Assembly: GCF_027172205.1 (NCBI RefSeq)
Contig: NC_070607.1
Coordinates: 1,808,001-1,872,000, forward strand
Origin: Podarcis raffonei
Taxonomy: Eukaryota; Chordata; Lepidosauria; Squamata; Lacertidae
Direction: 5' to 3'
DNA length: 64,000 nucleotides
In this document: positions 1 to 12,413 of the stretch, piece by piece
How the letters are laid out: each line of letters opens with the position of its first letter
Position numbering within the stretch: position 1 is the stretch's first letter
Position numbers and translations under genes: made by a program
The notes under the pieces: generated by a model
What the model was told of the DNA's origin: nothing
The model's database searches: none
What the model saw: only the letters and a program-made list of their open reading frames with translations

Positions 1-2997
1 AAGCACTTCACAGTGTAACAAGCCAGACATATCTGTGATGCGGAGAATATCAAGGTCCTCATGAGAAAATATAAGCCAACTGGGTAGGATCCCTCAGAGC
101 AGAGTGAACTTTGATGCACCCTGAATGAAACAAATACATGCCTGTCCACCCTGTGTGATGCAAGCACACATTTGCACACAAAAGGATTAAGATGTATTCC
201 CTGCAGACACGAACTACGGAAAGCCTTCAGCTATCTAATTATGCTTTTCCTTTCCTTATCTCCTGAGCTGTAAGGAACCCCCGGCTCTGCAGCATATCAT
301 TTGTGTCTCTACCCCATCCATCCTCTTTATGCAGTTCAGCATATTGGTCTGTGCATCTTTTAAAATAATCATCAGAATGCACTGCATTGCAAACGGAGCC
401 ATGTCTCTCCACACTGTAACAGCCTGGAAGGAATTAAAACTGCATATTTGGTAGATTATTGCAACAAGAATGTTATCTCTATATAGTTATACAAACACAC
501 AGAAAATGGAATCAAGCTACTCACAGAGAGAACCACAGGGAAGGTCTCCATTTCCTCGATTTCATCTGACTGCATTCAAAGCCAGGGCTGCAGCAAGCAG
601 GATCAGCAAGCTCGCAACACTTAAGACTCACATCCGCAGTACCTTAGCTAGGAGGAAGAGGGGATCCTCTTGCCTGGGGGCATCATCTGACCAGGTAGAG
701 CCCTGTAAAGACCAGAGATTTATCAAGGATAACTGAAGCATTTGACATTGGGTTCTACCAGCAAATAGCCAAGGATGAAATCAGACACAGGTTACTGATC
801 TGTTCTTGGAGACTCAAGGGAAGAAATCTATGCCACACAGAGCATGAAAGAAACAGCATAAAATTCTGTTCTTCGTATAAATCCAGCTTTATGACATTTA
901 GAGAACTTGCATGAAGAGATCCTAGTTCATGTGCCGGGTTTTGTGGATTTTTTGGGTGGTGATGGAATGGTTCGATTTTTTACCCTTCTGGTTTTTAAAT
1001 AAATCCTTTAGAATTTTTTTTTAAAGAAAGGAATAGAAATTTAAAATTATAAACACTGACAAATAAAAATATCTAAAACAAGTTATTAAAACATGAATAA
1101 TAAATGAAACATGATAACATCAAGAAACAATTAAAAGAGCAAAGCAGACAAAAAGCATATTTTCAGAAAAACCTGCTGGAAAAGAAAGCACTCACCTGCT
1201 CGCCAAAAGGTGAGCAGTAGTAGGGATGAGTAGGGCATTCAACTGTCCTAGTGCCACCACAGAAAAATAAAATATTGTCCCTTATGTGAATGACAAAGAC
1301 CATGGCTTTCAGAAATGATATCAGTCAATCAAATTCATATGGATACAGATGATTGTTGAGATACTCTGATCCAGGCCAGCTAGGGTTCTAACACTTTCAG
1401 TTAAGCCTGGAAATGAGCTAACAAACATTGCAGATGGTATAATACTGCAATTATACATTTCAACCTGTCAGACTGAGTTAGCATTCTGTCAGTCACACTC
1501 GGGTCCAACTCAAGCTTCCAAACGATTTTCAGAGGCATCCCCACACAGAGAGCATTTCGGCAATCCAACACGGAAATTGTTATTCCAGTCTTAAAGTCAG
1601 CTCCACATCAGTTTTTGATTTATTTCTAAAAAGTGCGTGAAAATGTGAAAGCAGTTTCGTGTGCATTTCACCTAATATACCTATTTCTGCAAGTTTCTCC
1701 CTGATGTAATGCATTTTTGTACTCTTTTCACAAAGAGAAGTATTTTAACATGTACACTTTCCCTGCATGCATGCTTTTACATATGCTTTTTTTTTTTTTT
1801 TTTTTTGCTGGAGAACTGCACTCCAAATTTTGGAGAAGTGAGAATCTATAAAGGGCAGCTGCATACTGGTTTGACAGGTATGAATTAGGTAGGTTCACAG
1901 TCAAATGTAAGCTGAATAAATCCCACATCTCCATTTCTAGCTGAATGTTTCCTCTTCCTGGTTCTGCAGCAAGTGGACCAGGTAAGGACAAACAGTCAGT
2001 TGCCTCTGGGTATGCACCTACCCGACTGGTTGACAGACAGAGACAGAGGCAGAGGCCTGGCCTGGCAAGGAAACCAGGTCATTTAAAAAGCTTGTTGAGA
2101 GAGAAAATGAGGAAGGCAGAAAAGGAGAAGTAGAAGCCATACAGAAGGGAGGAGAGCAGATGCCTGGCCAGGGCTCCATGCTGCTAGGCTCAGTATGAAG
2201 CCAAGAGAAGCAAGGAAGCAGCATCACTCCACTGGGGCTTCTCTCTCCATTGTCACAACAGCAGGAGGAGAGAAAGGCACTTTCTACTCTGCTGAAGGGC
2301 CATTTCTATTGGGCTCCTCCTCTCCCTAAACTGTTTCCATTCCAAAAAGTCGTTATAAAATGGCTATGAACTGGTGCCTGGGTTTGTTTGTTTGTCTCTT
2401 CCCTCCTCATCCTTTTTTGCTTTTGCACCATATCTTTTAGATTGTAAGTCTTGGTTTTATTGATCTTAATTTAATCCACTGCAGGGAGGATATTGCTGTG
2501 GCTCCACCCGCAAAGCCAAACTGCTCCTGCTTAATCCTGGTCCTCCCTCTGCACAAGAGCAATCTAGTAGCCCCAGAAATACATTCTACAGCCTAGATAA
2601 GAATATGACTTGTAGCTGTTTAAACAGTCCTTACTTCATTTGCAAATCGAGCAAACAGGCCAGGAAATTTTTATTAATTCTGGCTTCCCATTTCATCCAA
2701 ATGAGGAACCTACAAGTTAAATACTTCAGAACAAAGCAGGATATGAAGCCACAGTTTGGCTCAATAGCATGTCTTGTTCCAAAGCTGTTAACCATTGTTT
2801 CTCAGTTCAGATAAAATAGGGAACAATAGTTAACTTAAGACTTCCTGGCTTGTTTGTTGGCTTGGAGAAAGGTAATGTGAGCAAAAGGCTCAATCATATT
2901 TCAGTTTAATAAACCATTATATGGCTGTCCAAATCACTTCCACATGAAGTTTCCTTTGAAGTATTTGGAAACTACAACAAGGGCAGAGTTTTGACCT
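1..2997. other. Gene-free stretch, nothing recognised
   Basis: AT-rich unique-looking DNA with only short open frames that lack family signatures. By synteny with other vertebrates this could be intron or flank of RGL1, which is expected on the minus strand, but no RGL1 exon with splice sites was recognised. A T-run near 1787-1806 is the only simple sequence of note. Confidence 0.5.
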
Positions 2998-3643
2998 ACA
3001 TTAAAGTCTAGACTGGATTATTGTAACTCGCTCTACGTGGGGCTGCCCTTGAGACTGACCCAGAAACTCCAGTGGGTGCAGAATGCCGCGGCGAGACTCC
3101 TTACGGGGTCTTCACCGCGGGATCACATTCACCCGGTGCTATACCAGCTGCACTGGCTCCCAGTGGCGTACAGGATCAGGTTTAAGGTGCTGGTTTTAAC
3201 CTTTAAAGCCCTATACAGCCTAGGACCCTTGTACCTATGGGACCACCTCTCTTGGTATGCCCCACGGAGGACCTTACAGTCTGCAAACAAAAACATCTTG
3301 GAGGTCCTGGGCCACAGAAAGGTTAGGCTGGCCTCAACCAGAGCCAGGGCTTTTTCGGCTGTGGCTCCGATCTGGTGGAACGCTCTGTCACAAGAGACTA
3401 GGGCCCTGCGGGACTTGACATCTTTCCACAGGGCCTGCAAGACAGAGCTGTTCCACCAGGCCTTTGGCCAGGACACAACCTGAGCCCCTCCTTTGGCAAT
3501 CCTCACAGAACTCTAGCCCAATGGTTGCCATTAATCTGATATGAACTGATTTTATAATGAACTGATTTTAGAATGTTGTATCACTTTACTGTTGTTAGCC
3601 AGTCTGAGCCCAGCTTCTGCTGGGGAGGGCGGGATATAAATAA

Positions 3644-3648
<5 letters not shown>
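2998..3648 (+). mobile_element. L2-type LINE, 3' fragment
   Basis: One open frame (about 3037-3483) encodes the C-terminal part of an L2-clade reverse transcriptase protein: the QNAAARLLTG block, the HWLPV block, the LTFKAL block and the terminal WWNAL...CKTELF segment. It is followed by a short 3' UTR containing GAGCCCAGCTTCTGCTGGGG and a GGGATATAAATAAATT end. The copy is 5'-truncated in the last third of ORF2. It belongs to the same family as the copies at 15.7-16.6, 30.1-38.6 and 38.6-40.2 kb. Confidence 0.85.

Positions 3649-3692
<44 letters not shown>
3649..3692 (+). repeat. (ATT)n microsatellite tail of L2
   Basis: Pure ATT repeat directly at the 3' end of the L2 fragment. Every L2 copy in this window ends in the same kind of ATT run, so the tail belongs to the element. 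Confidence 0.9.
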
Positions 3693-3694
<2 letters not shown>

Positions 3695-5387
3695 TCAGTT
3701 GGACCAGAGGTCAATCGAATACAATATATCCTGCTTCTGACACTGGCCATTCAGATGACTCCAGCAAACCCACACATAGAGCCTCAAGGCAACAGCTCTC
3801 TCACCTGCTGCTGCTCCCCAGCAACTGGTATGGAACTTCCATATAACCAACAAAATCAAAATATCACCCCTCCATGAATTAATTTGCCTTTTAAAGGTAC
3901 ATAGACTCATAGCTGTTATATCATAGGGTGGCAGTGGATTTCATAAATCATGCATTGTAGACTTGAATTTATAGTTTTATTTGTTACCACCTTGCACACT
4001 ATGGTTGAACGTTCAGCTGGGCACCATCAACATATTGATAGTAGCCCCACTCCAAATCTCCAGATAACATTTCTGGGCTTTTTATTATTGTTTTTGTATT
4101 ACTGGTGTATTTTTGTTTCTAGGTATTATATTGATATTTACTTAAATGTTTTGGTGGGGTTTTTTGTTCTCTTGTTATGATTTGAGCTGTTTTGCAGCTT
4201 GAAAAGCAGGATACAAATATGAAATCAAATAAAAATAAATAAAATGAAAGCTATCGTTACAAATGCTGGGAGAATATCAACCACATGCAGTAAACAGACG
4301 TTGGAATTTGCAAACTCTCTCACAAAATCCAGAGTAAAGAGCTTTGTGCTGCACGATTTATGATGCCTTAGTCTTCCAAGAACAAAGTTGTTACATTTGG
4401 CCTGAAAGTAGGACACTGACAAATTATGTAACAAATAACCAATCATCCCAACAATAACATGTTTATGCTCTGCAATTCCTATTGTAAACTGGCATGAAGG
4501 AGTCCACTGTAGATGAATTAGGAAACTACCAAATTCAAAACTGATTTTTCATCATGTAAACTAGCTTATATGGATCCCAATATTTATAGTCTTAAGTAAC
4601 AGTAAACTATTGTACTTACAATTCCAGATACTGCTGCTTGGTACTGTAGAGGAAAAAGAGGCATATTGTGTACAGAATGAAGCAAGGCCAGCTGTACTCA
4701 AACTATGATCCAAGGACCACCAGGATGAAAATAACAGTAAAATGCTGGTGTGTCCTAGGTTAGCAATCTACCTAGCAGAACTCCCACTGAACTCAATGGA
4801 ACTAACTTCTGAGCAGGCGTGTTAAAGCCACAAGCCTCCGTCTTCAGCACCACAAGCATCTCTAACTGTAATGTCAAAGGAACGCCCAGCTGCTGGCACT
4901 CACAGAGAAGCATCCATTACTCCCCCAGTGCCCACCCCCCTAATACTCTTAAGAGGGTCTCTTCTCCAGTCTTCAGGGTAGCTGGAAGTAGGAAGGCAGA
5001 AAAAGTCCTCTTTTCCTTCCTTTCTGCAGTTTTAATCTGAAATCTGAGGCGCAGTACTGCACCCAGAGCTCAGAAACTGCTCGCGCTAATGAAATTCCCT
5101 GTTGCAAAATGTGCCTAGAACAAGACTGTTTCGAACACTGAACTCCCTGGATCCATACAGTCATTCCATCCTGACTAGATCTTATAAGCCATGAGGAGCA
5201 ATGGTCAAGAACATGTGGTGAGCACCCTGCAAGCACCCTGTTGTATCCCCAGGCAGCAAAAGCAAAATAAATAAATAAAAAATTATTCCACAAGATGTTA
5301 CTAGATGGTAACCTTAACAGGAGGGGTGGGGCAGGCACTTGTCTATCCCCCTCCATAATTGGTCCCAGAGCCAGCAAGACATGGGTA
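3693..5387. other. Gene-free stretch with old repeat debris
   Basis: No gene recognised. Around 4140-4245 there is a degraded LINE-like 3' end (a GGATACAAATATG tail followed by AAAT repeats). At 4776-4821 there is one copy of the recurring motif described separately. Confidence 0.4.
4776..4821. repeat. Dispersed short motif, copy 1
   Basis: Contains CCCACTGAACTCAATGGAAC followed by ACTTCTGAGCAGGCGTG. At least six other stretches in this window share the pattern (about 8715, 14987, 18262, 21935, 26598 and 28698). Its full form reads roughly TACTCAGAAGTAAG, CCACTGA, TCAATGGGACTTACT and GCATAGGATTG, with an inverted-repeat character. I do not recognise a named family. Confidence 0.45.
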
Positions 5388-5856
5388 GAATCATAGAATA
5401 GTAGAGTTGGAAGGATCCCAAGGGTCATCTAGTCCAACCCCCTGCAATGCAGGAATCTCAGCTAAAGCATACATGACAGATGGCCATTCAAGCTCTGGTT
5501 AAAAACCTCCAAGGAAGGAGAGCCCACAACCTCCCAAGAGAGACAGTTCCACTGTCAAACAGCTCCTACTGTCAGAAAGTTCTTCCTGGTGTTTAGTCAG
5601 AATCCCCTTTCTTGTAACTTGAAGCCATTGGTTCAGTCCTACCCTCCAGAGCAGAAGAAAACAAGCTTGCTCCATCTTCCATGTGACAGCCCTTCAGATA
5701 TTTGAAGATGGCTATCATATCTCCTCTCAGTCTCTTGTCCAAGCTAAACATACCCAGCCCCTTCAACCGCTCCAAATAAGGTCTGGTTTTCAGAGCCTGG
5801 ATCACCTTGGTTGCCCCACTATGCACATGTTCCAGCGTGTCAACATCCTTCTTAAA
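5388..5856 (-). mobile_element. CR1 LINE 3' fragment
   Basis: Read on the minus strand it encodes the end of CR1 ORF2 (LKTRPYLERLKGLGMFSLDKR..., then the [12 protein letters not shown] segment). It then runs into the CR1 3' UTR with GGGGGTTGGACTAGATGACC and a TTCCAACTCTACTATTCTATG end. The copy is truncated at its 5' end and its frame is decayed. Confidence 0.88.
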
Positions 5857-8800
5857 TCATGCTAGAGTTTCCTCCAGCCTGGTGTTGTTGTTGATGAAGG
5901 TCATGTCAGTCCAGAATAAAACATCACTCTTCCATGATTTGATCATCGATCAAGGGACCAATCTGGAATGCATCAGCAAGACCTGGGGGGAGGGGGGAAT
6001 GAGTTGGAGCAGTGGCCTAACACAGATTTGTCCACCCAGATACTTGAACACCATCACACCTTGGAGAGCCAAACCCAAAATTTGAAAAATGAAACTAAAG
6101 CATCCAGGCAAAAGAACCTAACAAAAACACCATACTTCTTTCTTTCTTCCTTCTTTACATACCTTACAATCAAATAGGCATATTACAAAGAAACATGAAG
6201 CCTTGGATTGTTTGAAGACCATGTGATACTCCTGGACTTTGAACTTTTAATTACTAGATGAAGCCACGTACAAATCCACTGAAGCACATTTGAAAACTAT
6301 GACATTTCAGTACTTAAATTTCAGAACTAAAAGGAGGCCTTTTTCACAGAATGTGTTACCAGAAGAAACAAAACCAGTTTTCTGCCCCTAACATCTCTTT
6401 CTACCTCTGTGTGCATCAGTGCCTTATTTAGTGACAATAGTCTCTCATATAACTAATAGAAGAATGGTGTTACTTTCACACTTCCAGCGACCAAAATTAT
6501 ACATCACATGAACTTTCACCTAGTTCTATATAAATCCCTAATCTAATTATGTTCTTGCACTGAAAAACAGATTTTCATAAGCCACATTAACCGAGTACAA
6601 CAGTACACCTTCTTCCATGACAATGACAAAGATTTTTATTGTTGTTAAAATAGCTGTCTCTCTTAGTCTAGTGCTCTTCTTCCAACAGTGGTCAAACAGA
6701 TGTCCATGAGAAATTCATAATCAATCCATATTTGAAGTGTCAAATGAGGACATTAAAATGAAGGACTTATTGACATTCTGTAGTGGCAGCAGGGCTATAT
6801 GCTGCTTTAAAATAGGAACTGTAGAATTTGAATATTTAACTTTGGTATAAAAATGCCTGGCATATAACCATAGTGGAAAAGCTTAACACATAAAATAGGA
6901 ATATTAAAAGGAAGTCAAAAACCCACAAGCGTTTTATGACATATTGTGGAAATTCATGGTATATAACAAGGGCTGAAAAACACTCTGTCACCTGCATCTT
7001 CAAAAATATTATCTTCATGATATTTTGTATCTTAATTGTACTGCTGACCATCTGTACAGTCAAACTGGAGGACTATTGGATACTCCTAGGCTGTACCTAT
7101 GTGATGGATTTAATTACATGCTGGGGGGGGGGGATATCATAATTATCCCTTTAATACCAGGATTTGGTTGTAAGTGGGTGGGGGAGATGTTTATTGGTTG
7201 CAGTTTTGTGTTGTATTATTTTAAAACTAATTTAAAAAATCAAAATATCATAATCAGAGAAGTCATATTTTGTTGTATACTCCCATCAGCTGATAGTCAG
7301 AGATACTTTTGATAATCAAAGCATTTAAACAGCATGTAGTGAATTGAAAATTAAGAATACTATATAAAAGTTCTGGATTATTGACTTTGGTGACTTTAGT
7401 ATTTCCTCATGAAAATAATCCTGGTCAAGTATACATCAAATGTTTATATTGGTGCAAATGAAACAAACCTGCTTTTTGCTTTAGAACTGTTTAAAATAAA
7501 AAGGCTGAAGCCCTCGAAATTCATGAACAATCAGTTGTGTTTCATTGTGCTCCACACTTTTCTTGCTAGCTTTTTTCCTTTGATACATACAGTTCCTTGT
7601 TCTGAGAGTAGAGTATGTGGCAAGAGAAAAACAGATTCTTTCACTTATACTCTTGGATTCTGCTCCCCTGCAGACTTCATGCTTAAAAGCTGGCAGGGGA
7701 TTTGATGAAAATGCTTAATTCTGAGGGGCTGGAGCATAGGATCCTTGTCAGTTTCAACTCCTGCTGGCTTGCAAGGATGGAACTGGCAGAGGAGCAAAGG
7801 GTTTGCACAGCAGGCCTGATACAAAACTTAGGTCACATGCACATTGAAATGCAACACCCCAGATGCGTCTCTCTTTAGCTTCCCATTCAACAGTTAACAT
7901 ACTGCATACCTATGAGGCAACCTGTTACGTTGCACCAGAAGATAAAACACACACGTCAAATTTAAGGTCTTTTAAAATATGGGCAAATAAAGCACACACA
8001 GTTCTCATGCCCAAGTGTATAAAACAGAGTACTGTATCTTTATTATACTGCCATCCTGTGGCTGCTTTGGCTCATATACATACTAAGCCTCGTCTCCTTG
8101 TTACACTTCTGTTTCTGCCATTTTTCTCCAGCTTGTTCAGATGCTCTTCAATTACCAACTTTGAATAAATCTTTTACATTGTCATTCTTCCTTCATTATT
8201 AAAAGAATTTCCTTTAAGTAAAAGAAAGCAAGTACACACACCCATTTGCTACATACACTGTTCATTGCTTCTTTGGAAGTGATGGGAAAAGTGCATTCTT
8301 CCCTTGCAAAACCTAGCTACCCTGGTGTAGCACAGTGGCAACAAAGTCACTATCATGAACTCACTAGGTGGCTTCAGGCAAGCCACTCTCTTGTTCTTCC
8401 CTCTGCAATGTGGGAGAATAAAGACAACTTACAGCAGTGCTACTCAAAGTAGCGGTTCACTGACAAGTGCAGTCCATAAGCCATTGGCTTCCGGTCCACA
8501 CCGACTTCACTGCAGCCCATGTTGGGTGTGGCACTTCAAGGACAAAGTATGGCACCAGTCCCTGGCACATTGGTGGGGTGGGGAATTGCTGGTCCACCAC
8601 AGAGTTTGAGAAGAATTGCTGTACAGGCTGTTGCGAGGATTACAAGCGCTGTAGGACATGAACATGAAGTGTTAAAACACTTGAAACTGCTGTGCAAACA
8701 TTGAGCATTATTACAGCATGATCCTATACAAGTCTATTAAAAAGTCTCCATGAGTTCAGTGTGCCTTACCTCCAAGGAAGGTGGGTAAAGGAATGCAGCT

Positions 8801-11406
8801 TATTATATCATATTCCCCCCTTTCCCCCCTTAAAAATAAGAACCTTTGCTGATTTTGTGGAAAGGTTTGTTGTACATTTGCCAGCAGTCATTCCCCGAAC
8901 ATTTGGCTCTTTCATGCATGCCTCTTTCTTTCCTGTTATCCTTTGTACTGTCATGTTTGAGATTGTAAAATCTTTAAAGCAGACACCTATACTTTTGTTG
9001 TTCCTTATTTTACTCTGTAAACATACTATGTACATTGATCTCACTGCATACATTAATGACAATTGTAATCAGGCACAAGAGCCACTCATTCAAAAAATAA
9101 AGGTAAGGCTCATGTTTACAGCTAGGTATCTTAGCACTTGAAACTGACAGTACAACCATGTTCCTTTGCTGAGCAACGGAAACTCCTACACTGCAACAAT
9201 ATAAAAGTGATCAAACGACAATCATATGTACCAGAAGCAAATGAGGAAGAAAAATAGCTTATTTTCTTTCAAAGTGAAAGGTTGATCATAGGGAAATATT
9301 TTTTACATTATTTACAATAGAAAACAGCAGAACAATTCAAGTAAGGCTGTGCTTATTACTGGCATTTGGGACTTGAGAACACTGACGGTAAGTACAGCTC
9401 AGTTATTAAATCATAAGAATGTAACAGATTATGCTTAGCTTCTGCAATGCAAAGTATATCTTATCTCATTTCTGGGAAGGAAGCAATGCTTTTATTGCAT
9501 GCTTTTACCATTTTGTGGCTATTTCTGAAGAGCAGGATACGGCTAATCCCATGCTTGCATTTTAAAAAGAAGGGGAAAAATAGTTGGGTGGTTTCAGGTT
9601 GCACAGAGAGGAATAGGCTATTTAATCCTTTGTCGCTCAAAATCAGCAGCCCAGCCTTTCTCACACAAGGGGGGGGGGGGAAGGATACAATATCCCCCAT
9701 ATTTTCCCTGATGAATCCCACAAACATAAGCAAATGTTGCCTGTCTTGCCTCAAAAGGCGCAATCTGGCAAGTCAAATTGCTTGAAAGAACTAATTTCTC
9801 TGCCGAAGAAGCTACAAACTGCTTTTTACCACTTATTAGAGCAAAAATATGTGCACACTAGTGTGAAGCAAGGACAGAGGTACACACTGAAAACTAATCC
9901 ACCATTTCGGATGCTCCTGCTATTCTATGTCTGTTGGAGCAGAGGCCCCAAGCATCACTAATCCCTTTCTCCTCACCAAGGTGGGAAGCAACGTCACCTC
10001 CATTTAGGGAATAAGGATGCACTGGACCCCATGATAAAACAAGAACTTTAGCTGAAAATATAGCACAGATGATTCTTAAGAAGCATCAGCACTGTCAGAA
10101 AGCACAGCCCCATCCCAGAGCCCCAACTGGGTGGGGAAAGGTAGGAACTTTTAACTGCTGCTCCACCGGTATGGAGTATACCTGCCTGCAGATTTACCTG
10201 CCTACCTTACCTTTAACATAAAATACCTACCTATTATTGCCGAATGAATTTAAGAATTTTAGATGCTGAAAAAGTGTGCCTCGGATATAAAATATCTGGA
10301 AGAGCTGCTGCAGTATGAATAACTCTGGCATTTAAAGCTGAGTTTTGTTGAATATGTGCAGAGTTCTTTTTCCTTCATTGGGAGACAATTTTTCAAATAA
10401 GAACTGAGTAACAACGTTTCCCTGAATGCCCTTCCTTTAGGAAAGAAGTGCTTCATTTATCAGAAGACTATCTGGATATACCATCAAATCTGTACTTCAG
10501 TGCTTCACCATAAGTCACCCTACCAAAGGTGACAGTGGCTCCACACCAGCTCAGAGAGTGACATTCCGGGGCGTGAGCGGCAAGAGTCCTGGGCAGGAAC
10601 GCTGAGACTGGGGTACGGGTGCTGGTGCTGGTGCTGGTAGCAGAGGCAGTCCGAGTAGCCAAGTGAAGTCCAATGGAGGGAGCAGGGGCAAGAGGCAGTC
10701 CAATTGGTGGGTCCATGGTCAGGAAGCAGCAGCAAGTCAAACAAGGGTCAGAGGCAAGAGGAAGTCCAGAAGCGTACCTGAGTCAAGGTGGGTGAGAAGT
10801 CTAGCCAGGCAAGGTCACGATGCAGGGTCACGGGAGCTCAACAAAAGACCAAGTTGCTGTGGCAAAGACCAAAAGTGAAATGCAGGCCTGATCTAGCTCT
10901 CCTGGGCTTGCTCCCAGCTGCAGTGCATCTTGTCACCTGACTGTGCTTGCTGGCCTGCGCCTGATTCATATAAGGTTGGCACAGCCAGGGTCTGGCTCCC
11001 ACAAATCCTCAGAGTGCTCGGGGCCTAGTTCCTGCAAAACCTCAGTGCTCATTACAGGCAGCAGGCAGTGAGAGGCCCAAGTATTCATTGGCCTTGTTAG
11101 GAGATCTGCTGGGAAGATGACAAAAACATGCAGGTTGTTGCACTGAATGCCCCTTGAAAATGATGCCACATACCTCTGTGGTCTTCTATGAGGTAGCACA
11201 GTGTGCATACACTGATATTCATAAAAATGCACAGCCTTTAAATGTTTGTGCATTGCACTGCATATGTGGCTACCATCTTCCATGTCATATTTTAGTATTA
11301 CATGAGACAGAAAGCTCAAAAATGCACTATACCAGACAAAAGAACAGCTCAGCTGCCATTTTTCTGGCACCATAGCCAATTCTAGCAACTAGCCCAGAGG
11401 GTAAAA
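5857..11406. other. Gene-free stretch
   Basis: No gene recognised on either strand. The segment 10500-11050 is richer in GC and contains internally repetitive words such as AGGCAAGAGG and AGTCCA. It looks like an old, unclassified dispersed repeat, but no coding domain could be assigned. The remainder is AT-rich unique-looking DNA. Confidence 0.4.
8715..8775. repeat. Dispersed short motif, copy 2
   Basis: GCATGATCCTATACAAGTCT leads into AGTCTCCATGAGTTCAGTG and TGCCTTACCTCC. This is the same arrangement as the other copies, but diverged. Confidence 0.45.
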
Positions 11407-12073
11407 TTCTGGTCCAGAGGTCAGCAAACTTTTTTTGGAGGGTGTCGGTTCACTGTCCCCCAGACCTTGTGGCGTGCCAGACAGCGCACACACACGGGTG
11501 CGCACGGCAGAGGGACTTCTCTCTCTCCCCCTCTCCCCCAGCCCCTCCCCTCCCCCTGCCTACCTATGCTGCTGTCCATGCTGCGCTCTCCCAACTGCGG
11601 CTCCTGTGCCCTTGCAAGGGCTGCTTTCAGGCTGCTCGTCACGCCGCTGCCGCCAGCGCTCGCAAGGACAGGCACAGGAGCCGCAGTTGGGAGAGACGCT
11701 GCGCTGTGCTCTGCCAACCGCTGCTCCTGTGCCTGCCCTTGCAAGCAGCAGAGGCTGTCAGCGGCGGCGGAGGGATGAGCAGCCCGAAAGGGCTGGCTGG
11801 CTCCAGAGAGGTGCTGCCCAAAATGGCGCTCAGCCAGCTCAGCCCAGCCCACTTCCTCCACTACGCAGGGTGGGGAGAAGGGTGCGGAGAAGCCAGGCGC
11901 AGGGAGAGGCGCCGCGGTGGGTGGTTGTGGGGCAATGGCGCCCAAAAAAAATGAACGGGGAAAAAATGAACAAACAGAACCGCTGATCCACGGAACATCC
12001 GCAGGCGGGATCCTCAGGGCAATTGGGCCAGATCTGGCCCGCGGACCGTAGTTTGCCGACCCCTGTTCTGGTC
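11407..12073 (+). mobile_element. hAT-type MITE with 8-bp target duplication
   Basis: The 651-bp element (11415-12065) begins CAGAGGTCAGCAAACT and ends AGTTTGCCGACCCCTG, imperfect terminal inverted repeats of the CAGGGGTCGGCAAACT type. It is flanked by a perfect 8-bp duplication TTCTGGTC (11407-11414 and 12066-12073), the length typical of hAT transposons. The core is GC-rich and holds a 25-bp perfect inverted repeat (11586-11610 with 11671-11695). There is no transposase, so it is non-autonomous. Several long open frames inside it are products of GC richness. A relative lies at 53313-53806. Confidence 0.85.
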
Positions 12074-12413
12074 AGTCTCGCTGGTTGGCAACCCTAGTGG
12101 CTTTCTTAGGATATACGTATATTACAAATGTAAATTACTTTGTCTTCCATGGCTTCCAACCATGGAACTTAGGAAATCATGATTCTTGGTTCTCTAATAA
12201 GAAACCCTAAGTAAAGAAAGAAGTTCTGCTCCTATAGTTCACATACAGAAGCCCTGACAACTAACCCAGTTCATATCTGGCTTAAATTTGTAATATACAT
12301 ACAACTTTAACTTCAAAGATTCCAAATAAGGGGGGCGGGAATAACTAACTAGGAATTTATTTTTTGTGTGTTTCAGGATTGTCCAACTTACAGGAGCAAT
12401 ATTTCCATACACT

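Noticed and set aside
10500-11050. GC-rich, internally repetitive stretch considered as the terminal repeat of an LTR element
   Set aside because: No paired terminal repeat, primer site or coding domain could be seen, so no such element is called.
11435-11986. Several long overlapping open frames on both strands (up to 183 codons)
   Set aside because: They all lie inside the GC-rich hAT MITE, where stops are rare; low-complexity Ala/Pro/Arg translations with no domain.
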